NCBI GenBank assembly: GCA_944323045.1
Contig: CALUQX010000002.1
Location: forward strand, 1 to 64,000
Direction of reading: 5' to 3'
DNA: 64,000 nt
DNA from: Candidatus Gastranaerophilales bacterium
Lineage (GTDB): Bacteria; Cyanobacteriota; Vampirovibrionia; Gastranaerophilales; Gastranaerophilaceae
The position numbers and the translations under genes were made by a program. Positions 15,400-25,200 of this stretch are shown here, in pieces; position 1 is the stretch's first letter, and each line of letters starts with the position of its first letter. The notes beneath the pieces are model-generated. The model saw nothing but the letters and a program-made list of their open reading frames with translations. It did no database searches and was not told where the DNA came from.

Positions 15400-16398
15400 A
15401 TGACTCAACAAAGAATTGCAGTAATAGGATGTGGTGTATGGGGCAGAAATATTGTAAGAAATTTCTACAATTTGAATGCTCTGGATACAGTTTGTGATAT
15501 AGACGATGAAAATCTTAAAAAAGTAACTGAACAATACCCTGGAGTTCATGTAACTAAAGATTTTCACGATATTATAAATAACAAAAATATCAACGGAGTT
15601 GTTGTTGTTACACCAAGCCATACACATTATAAAATGGTTAAGGCAATGCTTGAAGCCGGTAAACATGTTTATGTAGAAAAACCTATATCAACAGTTGCGC
15701 AGGAAGCAAAAGACCTGATGGAACTTGCTAACGCAAAAGGGCTTGTTCTTATGGTCGGTCATTTATTACTTTATCATCCGGCTGTAAACAGATTAAAGAT
15801 GCTTATAGAAGAAGGGGCACTCGGTGATATTGTATATGCTCAAAGTGACAGATTAAATGTAAATTATTTCAAAAATGACAGAAGCGTAATGTGGGATTTA
15901 GCGCCGCATGACGTGTCTATGATTAGTTATGTAACCGGTAAAGATCCGGTACGTGTAATAAGTGCAATGGGCTGCTCTACTGATAAAAATGAAATTATGG
16001 ATATAACCCATATCGGTATAGAGTTTGAAGGCGGAATTATCGGACACATATCAGACAGTTGGATTACTCCGCGAAAACATGTAACATTGCTTGTCCGCGG
16101 CACAAAAGCAACAGCAATTCTTGATGACACACTGCCTGAACACAAACTCGTTATTTTCGACAACTTTGTAGCTGCTAATACTCAAAACATTGAACTCGAT
16201 TATCTTGAAATAGAACCGTTAAAACTTGAATGCCAGCATTTTATAAGCTGCTGTGAAAAAGGTCAAAAAGCACGTTCTGACGGTGAAAACGGCTATACTG
16301 TCGTAAGTATTTTAGAACAGGCTGAAAAAATTATGCTCGGTGAAAAAGTAAAAAAACTTGACGAAATTAATTTTGCTCTATCCAGAACAAAAAAATAA
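15400..16398 (+). CDS. Gfo/Idh/MocA family oxidoreductase
   Basis: A 332-residue NAD(P)-dependent sugar dehydrogenase. The Rossmann motif IAVIGCGVWGRNIVRNF is at about 5-21, VVTPSHTHY near 69 and the family EKP motif (VYVEKPIST) near 95. A C-terminal alpha/beta domain contains WDLAPHDVSM. Enzymes of this group, such as WlbA, oxidise UDP-sugars for surface glycans, which would fit the neighbouring glycosyltransferase, but the substrate cannot be read. A TATAAT near 15355 and AGGG upstream support its own promoter. Confidence 0.88.
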   Translation: MTQQRIAVIGCGVWGRNIVRNFYNLNALDTVCDIDDENLKKVTEQYPGVHVTKDFHDIINNKNINGVVVVTPSHTHYKMVKAMLEAGKHVYVEKPISTVAQEAKDLMELANAKGLVLMVGHLLLYHPAVNRLKMLIEEGALGDIVYAQSDRLNVNYFKNDRSVMWDLAPHDVSMISYVTGKDPVRVISAMGCSTDKNEIMDITHIGIEFEGGIIGHISDSWITPRKHVTLLVRGTKATAILDDTLPEHKLVIFDNFVAANTQNIELDYLEIEPLKLECQHFISCCEKGQKARSDGENGYTVVSILEQAEKIMLGEKVKKLDEINFALSRTKK

Positions 16399-16438
16399 AT
16401 TCGCCGGATAAAAATCAGATTTAGGGAGACATTAAAAA

Positions 16439-17044
16439 ATGGCAAATTTTATTTCAATATTTAGAATTTTCGTAGCATTGTTTGCTATAGCTTTATTGTA
16501 TGTGAGAACAACTTGGGCTTATATTCTTGCATTAATTCTTACCGTAATTGCCTTTGCACTAGACGGTGTAGACGGATATGTTGCCCGTAAGTTCAATGAG
16601 TCTTCAGATTTGGGCTCTGTACTTGATATTATGGGAGATAGAATAGTAGAGGCATCTTACTGGATTGTGTTTGCAGTAATGGGCTGGATAAGTATTTTAT
16701 TCCCGCTTATCTGTGTAATCAGGGCGTTCACAACCGACAGTCTGAGAAGTGTAGCTTTATCAAAAGGTTATACAGCGTTCGGCGCAAAAAGCATGCAAAA
16801 AAGTAAACTCGGATACTTTATTTGTTCTTCAAAATTCATGAGAATAAGCTATGCTGTTGCAAAAGTTGTGGCATTCTTCTTCCTGATTATTGCTAACACG
16901 CCGGGTATTGAATTCTGGTCACACATTGGAACATTCCATGCTGTTACAATGTTTTTTGCATGGGCTGCAATTATTTTCTGTGTAGTCCGCGCAATACCTG
17001 TTGTTGTTGAAAGCAAAAGTTTATTTGAAAAGGCTAATCAATAA
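16439..17044 (+). CDS. CDP-alcohol phosphatidyltransferase family protein
   Basis: A 201-residue membrane enzyme with about five helices. The complete signature DGYVARKFNESSDLGSVLDIMGD fits DG-x2-AR-x8-G-x3-D-x3-D exactly (about residues 43-66). The family joins an alcohol to a CDP-activated lipid, for instance glycerol phosphate or inositol phosphate. CdsA, which makes CDP-diacylglycerol, is encoded at 62502-63365. Whether this is PgsA or another member is open. It abuts trmL with a TAATG overlap. Confidence 0.9.
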   Translation: MANFISIFRIFVALFAIALLYVRTTWAYILALILTVIAFALDGVDGYVARKFNESSDLGSVLDIMGDRIVEASYWIVFAVMGWISILFPLICVIRAFTTDSLRSVALSKGYTAFGAKSMQKSKLGYFICSSKFMRISYAVAKVVAFFFLIIANTPGIEFWSHIGTFHAVTMFFAWAAIIFCVVRAIPVVVESKSLFEKANQ

Positions 17045-17493
17045 TGTCTAAGATAAATATTGTGTTGTATGAACCGGAAATTCCGCAAAATACAGGTAAT
17101 ATAGCAAGACTCTGCGCCTGCACAGGCGCGAGTTTGTATCTTGTGGGAAAACTCGGCTTTTCACTTTCCAGTAAATATACAAAACGTGCAGGATTAGACT
17201 ACTGGGACAGTGTAGATTTGCATAAAATTGAGACAATGGAGGAATTGTTAGACGCGAATAAAGATGCTAATTTTTATTATCTGACGACTAAAACAAAACG
17301 TGTTTATACAGATATAAAATTTCAAGACGGAGACTTTATTGTATTCGGTCCTGAAACAAGAGGTCTGCCGGAAAAATACGTCAAATCAGATACCGCACTT
17401 ACAATTCCGATGAAAGAAGGTCAGAGAAGCCTGAATTTGTCCAATTCGGTTGCAATAGTAACTTATGAGGTCATAAGACAAAATGGATTATAA
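17044..17493 (+). CDS. trmL: tRNA (cytidine(34)-2'-O)-methyltransferase
   Basis: A 149-residue SPOUT-class methyltransferase that modifies the wobble base of leucine tRNAs. Motifs: PEIPQNTGNIARLCA at the start, FGPETRGLPEKY (motif 2) and MKEGQRSLNLSNSVAIVTYEV (motif 3, the SAM-binding knot). Length is typical for TrmL. Its start shares one base with the previous stop codon and its end overlaps nnrD by 11 bases. Confidence 0.95.
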   Translation: MSKINIVLYEPEIPQNTGNIARLCACTGASLYLVGKLGFSLSSKYTKRAGLDYWDSVDLHKIETMEELLDANKDANFYYLTTKTKRVYTDIKFQDGDFIVFGPETRGLPEKYVKSDTALTIPMKEGQRSLNLSNSVAIVTYEVIRQNGL

Positions 17494-18289
17494 TTTGCCT
17501 GAATTACCATGCCGCCCGTCAGATTCCAACAAAGGAACATTTGGCAAAATATTAAACATTGCCGGCTCAAAATACATGCCCGGTGCGGCTTATATTTCAT
17601 CAGTTGCGGCAATGACAGCAGGCTGCGGACTTGTCTGTCTTATGAGTGAAGAAAGCGTGATTCAAGCTGTTTCTGCTCAGACATCAATAATAACTTTTGC
17701 CCCACTAAGTGAAATGCTAGAACGCCTGCAAACTTTTGATGTTCTACTCATTGGCTGCGGGCTTTCCACATCAAAGCAGGCAGAAAAAATATTCAAATAC
17801 GCAATAGAAAATTCAAAACTGCCGACAATAATAGATGCTGACGGATTGAACATTTTATCTAAAAATCAAATACCATTGCCTGAAAAAACTATTTTAACCC
17901 CGCATCCGCTTGAAGCGGCAAGGCTTTTGCACACGGATTTAGAAAAAGTACTTGCAGACAGGGAAAATTCGGCAAAAGAAATATCTAAAAGTTACAATTG
18001 TATTACCGTCCTAAAGTCGCATGAAACAATAGTTACAGACGGTGAAAAAATATTTAAAAACACAACAGAAACAACAGCGCTTGCCAAAGGCGGCAGCGGT
18101 GATGTGCTGGCAGGAGTTATTGCAAGTTTAACAGCACAGGGCATGGAACTTTTTGATGCTGCGGCACTTGGAGTTCATTTACACGGCACAAGCGGTGATT
18201 TGGCAGCAAAAAACCTGACTGAATATTGCGTTACAGCAAATGATACAATCAGGTTTTTGTCTAATGCTTTTATGAATTATGCTAAATAA
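17483..18289 (+). CDS. nnrD: ADP/ATP-dependent NAD(P)H-hydrate dehydratase
   Basis: A 268-residue protein with a ribokinase-like fold that repairs hydrated NAD(P)H. Visible motifs are KGTFGKILNIAGSKYMPGAA, IIDADGLN, LTPHPLEAARLL and the nucleotide loop AKGGSGDVLAGVIA. Many bacteria fuse this to an epimerase domain (NnrE); only the dehydratase half is present here. It closes the overlapping transferase-trmL-nnrD cluster and converges with the small gene at 18277. Confidence 0.94.
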   Translation: MDYNLPELPCRPSDSNKGTFGKILNIAGSKYMPGAAYISSVAAMTAGCGLVCLMSEESVIQAVSAQTSIITFAPLSEMLERLQTFDVLLIGCGLSTSKQAEKIFKYAIENSKLPTIIDADGLNILSKNQIPLPEKTILTPHPLEAARLLHTDLEKVLADRENSAKEISKSYNCITVLKSHETIVTDGEKIFKNTTETTALAKGGSGDVLAGVIASLTAQGMELFDAAALGVHLHGTSGDLAAKNLTEYCVTANDTIRFLSNAFMNYAK

Positions 18290-18552
18290 TCAATTTTTCC
18301 TGTTACAACTTTACCTTCCGGTGTACCGTGAGAAATAGCATAAGAATTTGCTCTTGCAACAAATTCATCATCCAATTTAACTTTAGCAGCATTGAGATTG
18401 ATTTTAGCATCTTGCGGGATAAAGTCACTTACTTTATTTGCAGCAGGTCTAACAATTTGTTGTCTGCTTTGTGCAAAAGATTCCATAGCATCAGTTGCAA
18501 CTTTAATACCTTTTTGAAGAGGGTTTCCTGTAAATTGTACTTTGTTAATCAT
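18277..18552 (-). CDS. Small hypothetical protein
   Basis: A 91-residue protein starting MINKVQFTGNPLQKGIKVAT, without signal peptide or membrane segment. The short N-terminal aromatic-T/S-G element (QFTG) resembles that of the protein at 56515 (VFSG), hinting at a lineage-specific class. GGAGA precedes the ATG. Its end overlaps the convergent nnrD end by 13 bases. No function can be given. Confidence 0.72.
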   Translation of the reverse strand: MINKVQFTGNPLQKGIKVATDAMESFAQSRQQIVRPAANKVSDFIPQDAKINLNAAKVKLDDEFVARANSYAISHGTPEGKVVTGKIDYLA

Positions 18553-18671
18553 TTTTAAAGTGTCTCCTTTGTTGTTACATATTATTTATAACTCATAAAT
18601 ATTTTTTTTGCCAGCAAAAAGAATAAAATTGACAAATCTTAATATAAATAATAATAGAACAACAAGCGGAT

Positions 18672-19805
18672 TTAACAATTAGCCACTTTACCTAGGACGA
18701 CTCTTCTGGATGCACCTGTGCAGGAAGGAAGATTAGAAGGAATGCCATAGTAGTTGCAGTAGCCTAAAAGTGCAAACGCCATGACTTCTTTAAAGTTATT
18801 TGAAATTCCGTAATCGTCATGAGTTTTTAGATTTACATGCTTTGGCAGATAGTGACGGAGGTATTTCATCAAAGTCGGATTGTAAGCCCCGCCGCCGCCA
18901 ATTATAACTTCTTCAATATTAGTTTGCGGATAAATAAATCTTTCGTAAGACTGAGCAATAGATTTTGCAGTCAAAGCCGTAACTGTTGCGAGAATGTCTC
19001 TTGGCTCTTTTGGACCGAATTTTAAGGCGTTTTCAATGTATTTTTGTGAAAAGTATTCGCGTCCGGTAGTTTTTGGAGGATTTTTAAAATAGTATTCATC
19101 CTGCAATAAACATTCCAGCCAGCTTTCAGAAATTGAGCCTTCATTTGCTATAGCACCGTCTTTGTCATAAGGCATGTCAAAAAATTTGCTCGCGCAATAG
19201 TCAATCATGACATTTCCTGGTCCGGTATCAAATCCGAATGTATCATTTTCTTTTGAGACAACCGTAACGTTAGAAATTCCGCCGATATTTTGAACACAGA
19301 CATTTTTCTTTAGTGGTTTGAACCATTTTTCATCAGCAAAACAAACAAGCGGTGCGCCGTTGCCGCCGGCTGCGATATCTGCTTCTCTGAAATTTGACAC
19401 TACCATACAGCCTGTTTCTTCGGCTATTACTGCACTTTCACCGATTTGCAATGTACTTTTCAGACTAATACCATCGAGTCTGTCTTCTTCCGGAGAATGA
19501 TAAATTGTCTGTCCATGACTTGCTATCAAATCAGGTTTTACATGTTCGGATATCAAAATTTTGCAGGCATCCGCAAAACAATGCCCTATTGCAAAATTCA
19601 TCTGACAGACATCCTGAATATCAGCATTACCGTTGAATAAATTAAATATCTTTGCCCTTATATGTTCCGGATATTTGTAGTTTATTCCGGTGATTAATTT
19701 ACATGACAAATCCGGATAAACTTCACAAAGTCCTGCATCAATACTATCGCATGATGTGCCGGACATTAAGCCTATAATTTTTTTAGGTTCCAATTCATTC
19801 GACAT
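18672..19805 (-). CDS. anmK: Anhydro-N-acetylmuramic acid kinase
   Basis: A 377-residue sugar kinase that opens and phosphorylates 1,6-anhydro-MurNAc during peptidoglycan recycling, giving MurNAc-6-phosphate. Family motifs: GLMSGTSCDSIDAGL at 12-26, IASHGQTIYHSP, NIGGISNVT, FDTGPGN and EVIIGGGGAYNPTLM. Length is typical. The ATG has no Shine-Dalgarno but sits 6 nt after a TATAAT. A 260-base region with promoter and terminator signatures lies just upstream on the same strand (19819-20081) and may be a separate RNA or a leader. Confidence 0.95.
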   Translation of the reverse strand: MSNELEPKKIIGLMSGTSCDSIDAGLCEVYPDLSCKLITGINYKYPEHIRAKIFNLFNGNADIQDVCQMNFAIGHCFADACKILISEHVKPDLIASHGQTIYHSPEEDRLDGISLKSTLQIGESAVIAEETGCMVVSNFREADIAAGGNGAPLVCFADEKWFKPLKKNVCVQNIGGISNVTVVSKENDTFGFDTGPGNVMIDYCASKFFDMPYDKDGAIANEGSISESWLECLLQDEYYFKNPPKTTGREYFSQKYIENALKFGPKEPRDILATVTALTAKSIAQSYERFIYPQTNIEEVIIGGGGAYNPTLMKYLRHYLPKHVNLKTHDDYGISNNFKEVMAFALLGYCNYYGIPSNLPSCTGASRRVVLGKVANC

Positions 19806-19811
19806 ATTTGT

Positions 19812-19840
19812 ATTATATAAAAAAGCCTGCTATATAGCAA
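19812..19840 (-). promoter_or_regulatory. Promoter of anmK, leaderless layout
   Basis: On the minus strand TTGCTA (19840-19835), a 17-bp spacer and TATAAT (19817-19812) lie 6 nt before the ATG at 19805. The -35 overlaps the terminator hairpin of the upstream transcript. Confidence 0.6.
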
Positions 19841-19848
19841 GCTTTTTA
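19819..19848 (-). terminator. Terminator-like hairpin before anmK
   Basis: A stem of 12 pairs with one mismatch (19820-19832 with 19835-19847) has A/T runs on both flanks, so it can act on the minus strand just upstream of the anmK start. Confidence 0.6.
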
Positions 19849-20081
19849 CTTAAAATTTAAACTATAACCCGATAACAATAAACTGTAAATTTTAATCTCT
19901 CCAAGAATATCGAAAGTCATAAAAATCCCTAATCAACAATCCCTCTGCTACCTTAAATCCTTTTTGTTTCTCTCCGCAATTATTGTTACAATCGGATGTT
20001 AAATGCCATCACCTCTTTTTCATATTCTCTTATCATCCGGCAGCCGTCAATCCAGTTAATTACTGAACTTCCGTTCCCTAC
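19819..20081 (-). ncRNA. Candidate non-coding RNA or leader upstream of anmK
   Basis: The 542-base gap 19806-20347 contains, on the minus strand, a promoter (20116-20088) and, about 250 bases later, a hairpin with T-run (19847-19820). No full-length protein frame spans it. Short frames are a 24-codon one (ATG at 19920) and a 44-codon one at 20023-19892 with an in-frame TGA as its fifth codon. The RNA is purine-rich and has local hairpins such as TTCAGT-AATTA-ACTGGA. It could be a stand-alone small RNA, a riboswitch-like leader of anmK (terminator ends about 15 bases before the ATG), or a decayed small gene. I do not recognise tmRNA, RNase P, SRP or 6S RNA features. Confidence 0.4.
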
Positions 20082-20087
20082 ATTCTT

Positions 20088-20116
20088 AATGTAAAACTAA
20101 GTTAAATATTTGACAA
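20088..20116 (-). promoter_or_regulatory. Promoter of the unassigned minus-strand transcript
   Basis: TTGTCA (20116-20111), a 17-bp spacer and TACATT (20093-20088) on the minus strand predict a start near 20081. Confidence 0.5.
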
Positions 20117-20347
20117 GTTAAAAAAAGTAAAATAAAATTTACAATTGCCCCGTTGCCTTTTGCTGTATGGGAAAAATTCAAGTTCTTAAAACTTAATGAA
20201 GAAAATTTAATGAAATTACGTAAAAATTAAGATATTTTTATTTGACATTAATTATTTTATGGAATAAAAAATATTAAAAGCGCATGCTAATATCTTAATA
20301 ATTTTACAAATATAATTATTTTGATATAATATAATTATGGTGATACT

Positions 20348-21310
20348 ATGAAAGAATTTTTAAAGAATGACACAGTGACATATAATCTTATGTCATTTAC
20401 TGGATATAAAACGTTGGTTTTGTTTTCACTGCTTACAGAAGGACCGAAATCCTATCATGAAGTCAGCAGATATTTTGCCGAACATCCGTTTCTTCATGAA
20501 AAAATTTCGCTTGATACACTGCGGGTGTACATAAACTCCTTCAGACATGCAGGATGTCTTGTTAAACGTATCAGAGACAATGGCGTTTCAAAATACTACA
20601 TTCCTGAACATCCGTTCAAGTTGAAAATATCTGATACTCAAAAAAAATCTATTATAAAAATTTATAGAACATTAACAAAAAATCTTGCGGCAGAAGAGCT
20701 TATCATGCTTGATTTGCTGCTTTTAAAACTATCTTCCTATATTGATGACTATGAATTTGTAAATAATTACAAAAAAGTTTCTATTTTAAACAAAGTAAAT
20801 ATTGATATTGTACGGCAATTATTAGAATGCTGCAATAACAAAAAACAAATAGTAGTTTCATACAATTCACCAAATTCAGGCATCAAAGATATTGAATTGC
20901 AGACCAAACGTCTGATTTACAACAACAATAAACTTTACGTAAGAGCCAGAGGACTTGAATACGAGCAGGATACAGATTTTCTGGTCAACAGAATTGTTGA
21001 AATTAAATCAATATCTGATGCTGAAGATAATGAACAAACTAATAAGGAAATAACTGTAACTTACAGATTGAAAACAAGCGGTGTCATGCCCGTATTGAAT
21101 TCAAACGAAAAGATTCTGGAAAGAGGCATTGATTACGCTATCATTGAACTCACAGGGGACAATTTGTTTTATATTAAACAAAGACTGCTTGAGCATGGCA
21201 GCGAATGCACTGTTCTTGAACCGGAAGATTTCAAGCAAAATTACGTCGAACTTTTGAAAGAAATGAGAGAGGAGTATAGCAAACGTGACACAACATCAAC
21301 TCTCAAATAA
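20348..21310 (+). CDS. WYL-domain regulator 1
   Basis: A 320-residue protein. Residues about 15-90 look like a winged-helix DNA-binding part (SYHEVSRYFAEHPFLHEKISLDTLRVYINSFRHAGCLVKR). A WYL-type ligand-sensing domain follows from about 165 (NNKKQIVVSYNSPNSG...IYNNNKLYVRARGLEYEQ), with a WCX-like C-terminal part. WYL proteins often sense nucleic acids or ligands in DNA-damage or defence contexts. A TATAAT (20325-20330) and GGTGA before the ATG support expression. It overlaps the second WYL gene by 26 bases, just upstream of dnaE. Confidence 0.78.
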   Translation: MKEFLKNDTVTYNLMSFTGYKTLVLFSLLTEGPKSYHEVSRYFAEHPFLHEKISLDTLRVYINSFRHAGCLVKRIRDNGVSKYYIPEHPFKLKISDTQKKSIIKIYRTLTKNLAAEELIMLDLLLLKLSSYIDDYEFVNNYKKVSILNKVNIDIVRQLLECCNNKKQIVVSYNSPNSGIKDIELQTKRLIYNNNKLYVRARGLEYEQDTDFLVNRIVEIKSISDAEDNEQTNKEITVTYRLKTSGVMPVLNSNEKILERGIDYAIIELTGDNLFYIKQRLLEHGSECTVLEPEDFKQNYVELLKEMREEYSKRDTTSTLK

Positions 21311-22217
21311 ATTTAACGATTCAGGTATTAAAATGTTTAAGCTGCTTAACCTGCTTTATCAGGGAGAAGCTGATTTTAAAGATGTTATTCAAATTTTTCT
21401 GGATGACAAAACTTCAAACAGCAACGCCAATGTAAATTTATGCAAATACTTAAACAGCCTGAAAGTATTCGGAATAAGAGTAGAAAAAAATAAAGATAAG
21501 TATAAAGCCTACAATCTGCCATATACTTATAATTTCACAAAAGAAGAACTGGAAGCTGTTGAAAAACTCAGAAGCTGTTCTGACCTTATATTGAGTAAAA
21601 AAGCCAAACCGGATTTTGACAAATTTCTGGAAGCTTTAACTGCAAGATATGACGATGAAACACAGATGCTGGCTAAAGAAGTTGAATCTGATGAGGAATT
21701 TGACTTTTCATTCTTCTTCAAGAGCATAAAAGACAAATTGTCAGAATGCGAACAGTATATAGCAGACAATCAGATACTTAATATTTCATATACAGACAAG
21801 AGCGGAAAACTTGTAAAAGTATCCGGCAAACCGATTGATATATTGTACGGCAAACGTGACGCCAGATTGAGAATGTATAACAGCAAATCACAGCAGGTAT
21901 TTGATATTCAGATAAAAAATATCCGCTCAATCGAACAAACTCCGCAAAAATCTGAAATGCCGGTGCTTGATAGTGTTCAGGTCGTATTTAAACTCAGCGG
22001 CAGACTTGCTAAAAACTACAGACTCAGAGAAAATGAATATAGCAGAGGCTTTGACCCGTTTGACGGACGTCTTGTTGTTGTAAACAAGAACGAAGATATT
22101 TCAGAACTCTTGCATAGACTCATGCGTTATGGTTCTAGCTGCGAAGTAACCAACCCGAAATTCGTCAGAGAAAAAATGATTGATTTGATTGATAAAACAA
22201 TAGAAAATTATTCGTAA
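21285..22217 (+). CDS. WYL-domain regulator 2
   Basis: A 310-residue protein of the same architecture as its upstream neighbour: N-terminal helical DNA-binding part (about 10-85), WYL-like domain (about 155-215: NQILNISYTDKSGKLVKVSGKPIDILYGKRDARLRMYN) and a C-terminal extension. The pair recalls the tandem PafB-PafC regulators of actinobacteria, which work together in the DNA damage response; that parallel is inference. The 26-base overlap indicates translational coupling. The downstream gene dnaE has its own promoter-like box. Confidence 0.76.
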   Translation: MTQHQLSNKFNDSGIKMFKLLNLLYQGEADFKDVIQIFLDDKTSNSNANVNLCKYLNSLKVFGIRVEKNKDKYKAYNLPYTYNFTKEELEAVEKLRSCSDLILSKKAKPDFDKFLEALTARYDDETQMLAKEVESDEEFDFSFFFKSIKDKLSECEQYIADNQILNISYTDKSGKLVKVSGKPIDILYGKRDARLRMYNSKSQQVFDIQIKNIRSIEQTPQKSEMPVLDSVQVVFKLSGRLAKNYRLRENEYSRGFDPFDGRLVVVNKNEDISELLHRLMRYGSSCEVTNPKFVREKMIDLIDKTIENYS

Positions 22218-22244
22218 TATTTTGTTTTATTTTAAATTTCACCG

Positions 22245-22253
22245 TGCTAACAT
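22245..22253 (+). promoter_or_regulatory. Extended -10 box of dnaE, leaderless layout
   Basis: TGC followed by TAACAT (22248-22253) ends 6 nt before the dnaE ATG at 22260, with no Shine-Dalgarno between. A weak TTGTTT lies further upstream (22222-22227). Confidence 0.45.
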
Positions 22254-22259
22254 GTTCTT

Positions 22260-25200
22260 ATGGAAACTAATACACAATACGTACCACTACATTTGCACAG
22301 TGAATATTCGTTGCTGGACGGGGCAATAAAGGTAAAAGCTTTATGCGAATTTGCTAAAGAAAATAACATGCCGGCTGTTGCCATAACAGACCACGGAGTT
22401 ATGTATTCTGCTATAGAGTTTTACAGAACAGCAAAAGAAATAGGCGTTAAAGCAATTATCGGCTGCGAATTCTATGTTCATGATGGTGATATACACGAAA
22501 AAGATGCATCGCATAACCCGCTTTATCACCTTGTGTTGCTGGCAAAAGACAAAGCCGGATACATGAATCTTGTAAAACTTGTATCTATTGCACATTGCGA
22601 AGGTATGTATTACAAACCGCGTATTAATTTCGAACTTCTGCAAAAATATTCAGAAGGCTTGATATGCTGCTCGGCCTGTCTTGGCGGTGAAGTGTTACAA
22701 AATCTGCTTAAAAATGATTATGCTGCGGCTAAAGCAACCGCGGCAAAATATAAAGAGTTGTTCGGAGATGATTATTATATTGAACTGCAGGATCATGGAT
22801 TGGAGGAACAAAAACGCACAAATCCTGATTTGATTAAAATCGCGCAGGAACTCGGTATAAAAATGATTATCACTAATGACTCGCATTACCTTAAAAAAGA
22901 AGATGCAGACTGGCATGACACATTACTTTGCCTGCAGACCAATGCGCTGAAAAACGAACCTAACAGATTCCATTTTCCTAATAACGAATTTTATGTAAAA
23001 ACAGCAGCAGAACTCCGTGACAGTTTCCGCTGGATGGACAGCGCATTGTTTGACGAGTGCATAAAAAACACCGTTGATATTGCTGAAAAATGTCATTTGA
23101 TACTTGAAATGGGAAAAAGTCCTCTGCCGCATTATGAAGTACCTGCCGGTCACACTGTAGAAAGTTATCTGGATTTAAAGGTACATGAAGGATTGAAAAA
23201 ACGCTACGGTGAAATTCCGCCGGAAATTGAAGAACGCGTAAAATATGAACTCGGCATCATTGAACAGATGGGATTTTCCGCATACTTTCTAATCACATGG
23301 GATTTTGTGCATTTTGCCAAAACCCATGACATACCTGTCGGACCTGGGCGTGGGTCTGCTGCAGGTTCAGTTGTTGCATATGCACTGGAAATTACCGACC
23401 TTGACCCTATACGGCATCATCTGTTGTTTGAAAGATTTTTGAACCCTGAACGTTACAGCATGCCCGATGTCGATATTGACTTCTGCATCGAAAGACGCGG
23501 CGAGGTTATTGATTACGTATCTAAAAAGTACGGCGAAGATAAAGTTTGTCAGATTATTACCTTTGGTACATACGCTGCAAAAGCCGCAATGAAAGGGGTT
23601 GCACGCGTATTTGATATTCCTTTTGCAAGAAGTAATCAACTGTCATCTCTCATCCCGAATGAACCAAAAGCGCATATTGATGATGCAATGCTTGAGGGGA
23701 TGGAGCTTAAAAAACTTTACGATGAAGACCCTGAAGTTAAACGCCTCGTTGACATGTCAAGATGTATTGAAGGCATAAAAAATAACACAGGTACACACGC
23801 AGCAGGGGTTATCATTGCTCACAAACCTTTGAATGAAATAGTACCTGTTCAGCCATCAAAAGACGGTATTATCGTAACAGAATATCCAATGGCGGATCTG
23901 GAAAAACTGGGTCTATTAAAAATGGACTTTCTTGGCTTGCGTACACTCACAATGATTCACAAGACAATGAAACTTTTGAAAAGGACAAAGGGTATAGAAT
24001 TTGACGTTAACCGTATACCGCTTGACGATAAACCAACTTATGACATGCTTATTGCAGGCGAAACAGACGGTGTGTTCCAGCTTGAATCTTCCGGCATGAA
24101 AAAACTGGTTAAGGATTTGAAACCTGACGTATTTGAAGATTTGGGCGCACTTGTTGCGCTATTCAGACCGGGACCTCTGGAATCCGGCATGGTTCAGGAC
24201 TTCGTAGAACGTAAACACGGGCGTCAGGAGATTAAATATGCCCACCCTCTTCTGGAACCTGTACTAAAAGATACATACGGAACAATCGTATATCAAGAAC
24301 AGATTATGCAGGTGTTTCAGGTGCTTGCAGATTACACTCTCGGTCAAGCAGATATGGTACGCCGTATGATGGGTAAGAAAAAACTTGATGAAATGGCTCA
24401 GCAAAAAGGCAAATTCATTGAAGGTGCGGCGCGTCACGGCATGGAATCAAAAGATGCGGCTGCTCTGTTTGAACAAATTGAAAAATTCGCATCATACTGT
24501 TTCAACAGATCTCACTCAGCAGCTTACGCATTCGTAGCCTATCAGACAGCATACTTGAAATGCCATTATCCGCAGGAATATCTCGCCTCACTGCTTTCAA
24601 GTGTATCAGGTGATCAGGAAAAAACTCAGTTATACATAGAAGAAGCTTTAAAATACGGTATTCAAGTTATGCCTCCTGATATCAATAAATCATTTGCAGA
24701 ATTTACACCTGACGGCAACAACATCAGATTTGGACTTGCCTCCATAAAACAGGTTGGCGAAGCTGTTGTGGAAGCTATTCTGGCAGAACGCGAAGCTAAC
24801 GGCGAATTCAAATCTATATACGATTTTTGCAAACGTGTTGATCCTAAATGCAGCAACAAAAGAGTCATGGAAGGATTAATCAAAGCCGGTGCATTCAGCA
24901 ACATTGAAAAAAGCCGTAAACAGCTTTTAGAAAACCTTGAATACATTGTAGCAACTGCAAACCGTGAAAACCAATCAAAAGCTCTTGGTCAGGTCAGCCT
25001 CTTTGCAGGACTCGGTGAAGACAACGACATTGGATACAATGAATTTCAGCTTGCAGGCAGTGATGAAGAATTCGACGCGCGCCAGTTACAAATCTTTGAA
25101 AAAGAATTTCTGGGATTTTATGTATCAAGCCATCCGCTCTCAACAATCAGAGACAAACTGCCATTTCTAATGACACATAAAATTTCAGAATTACATGATT

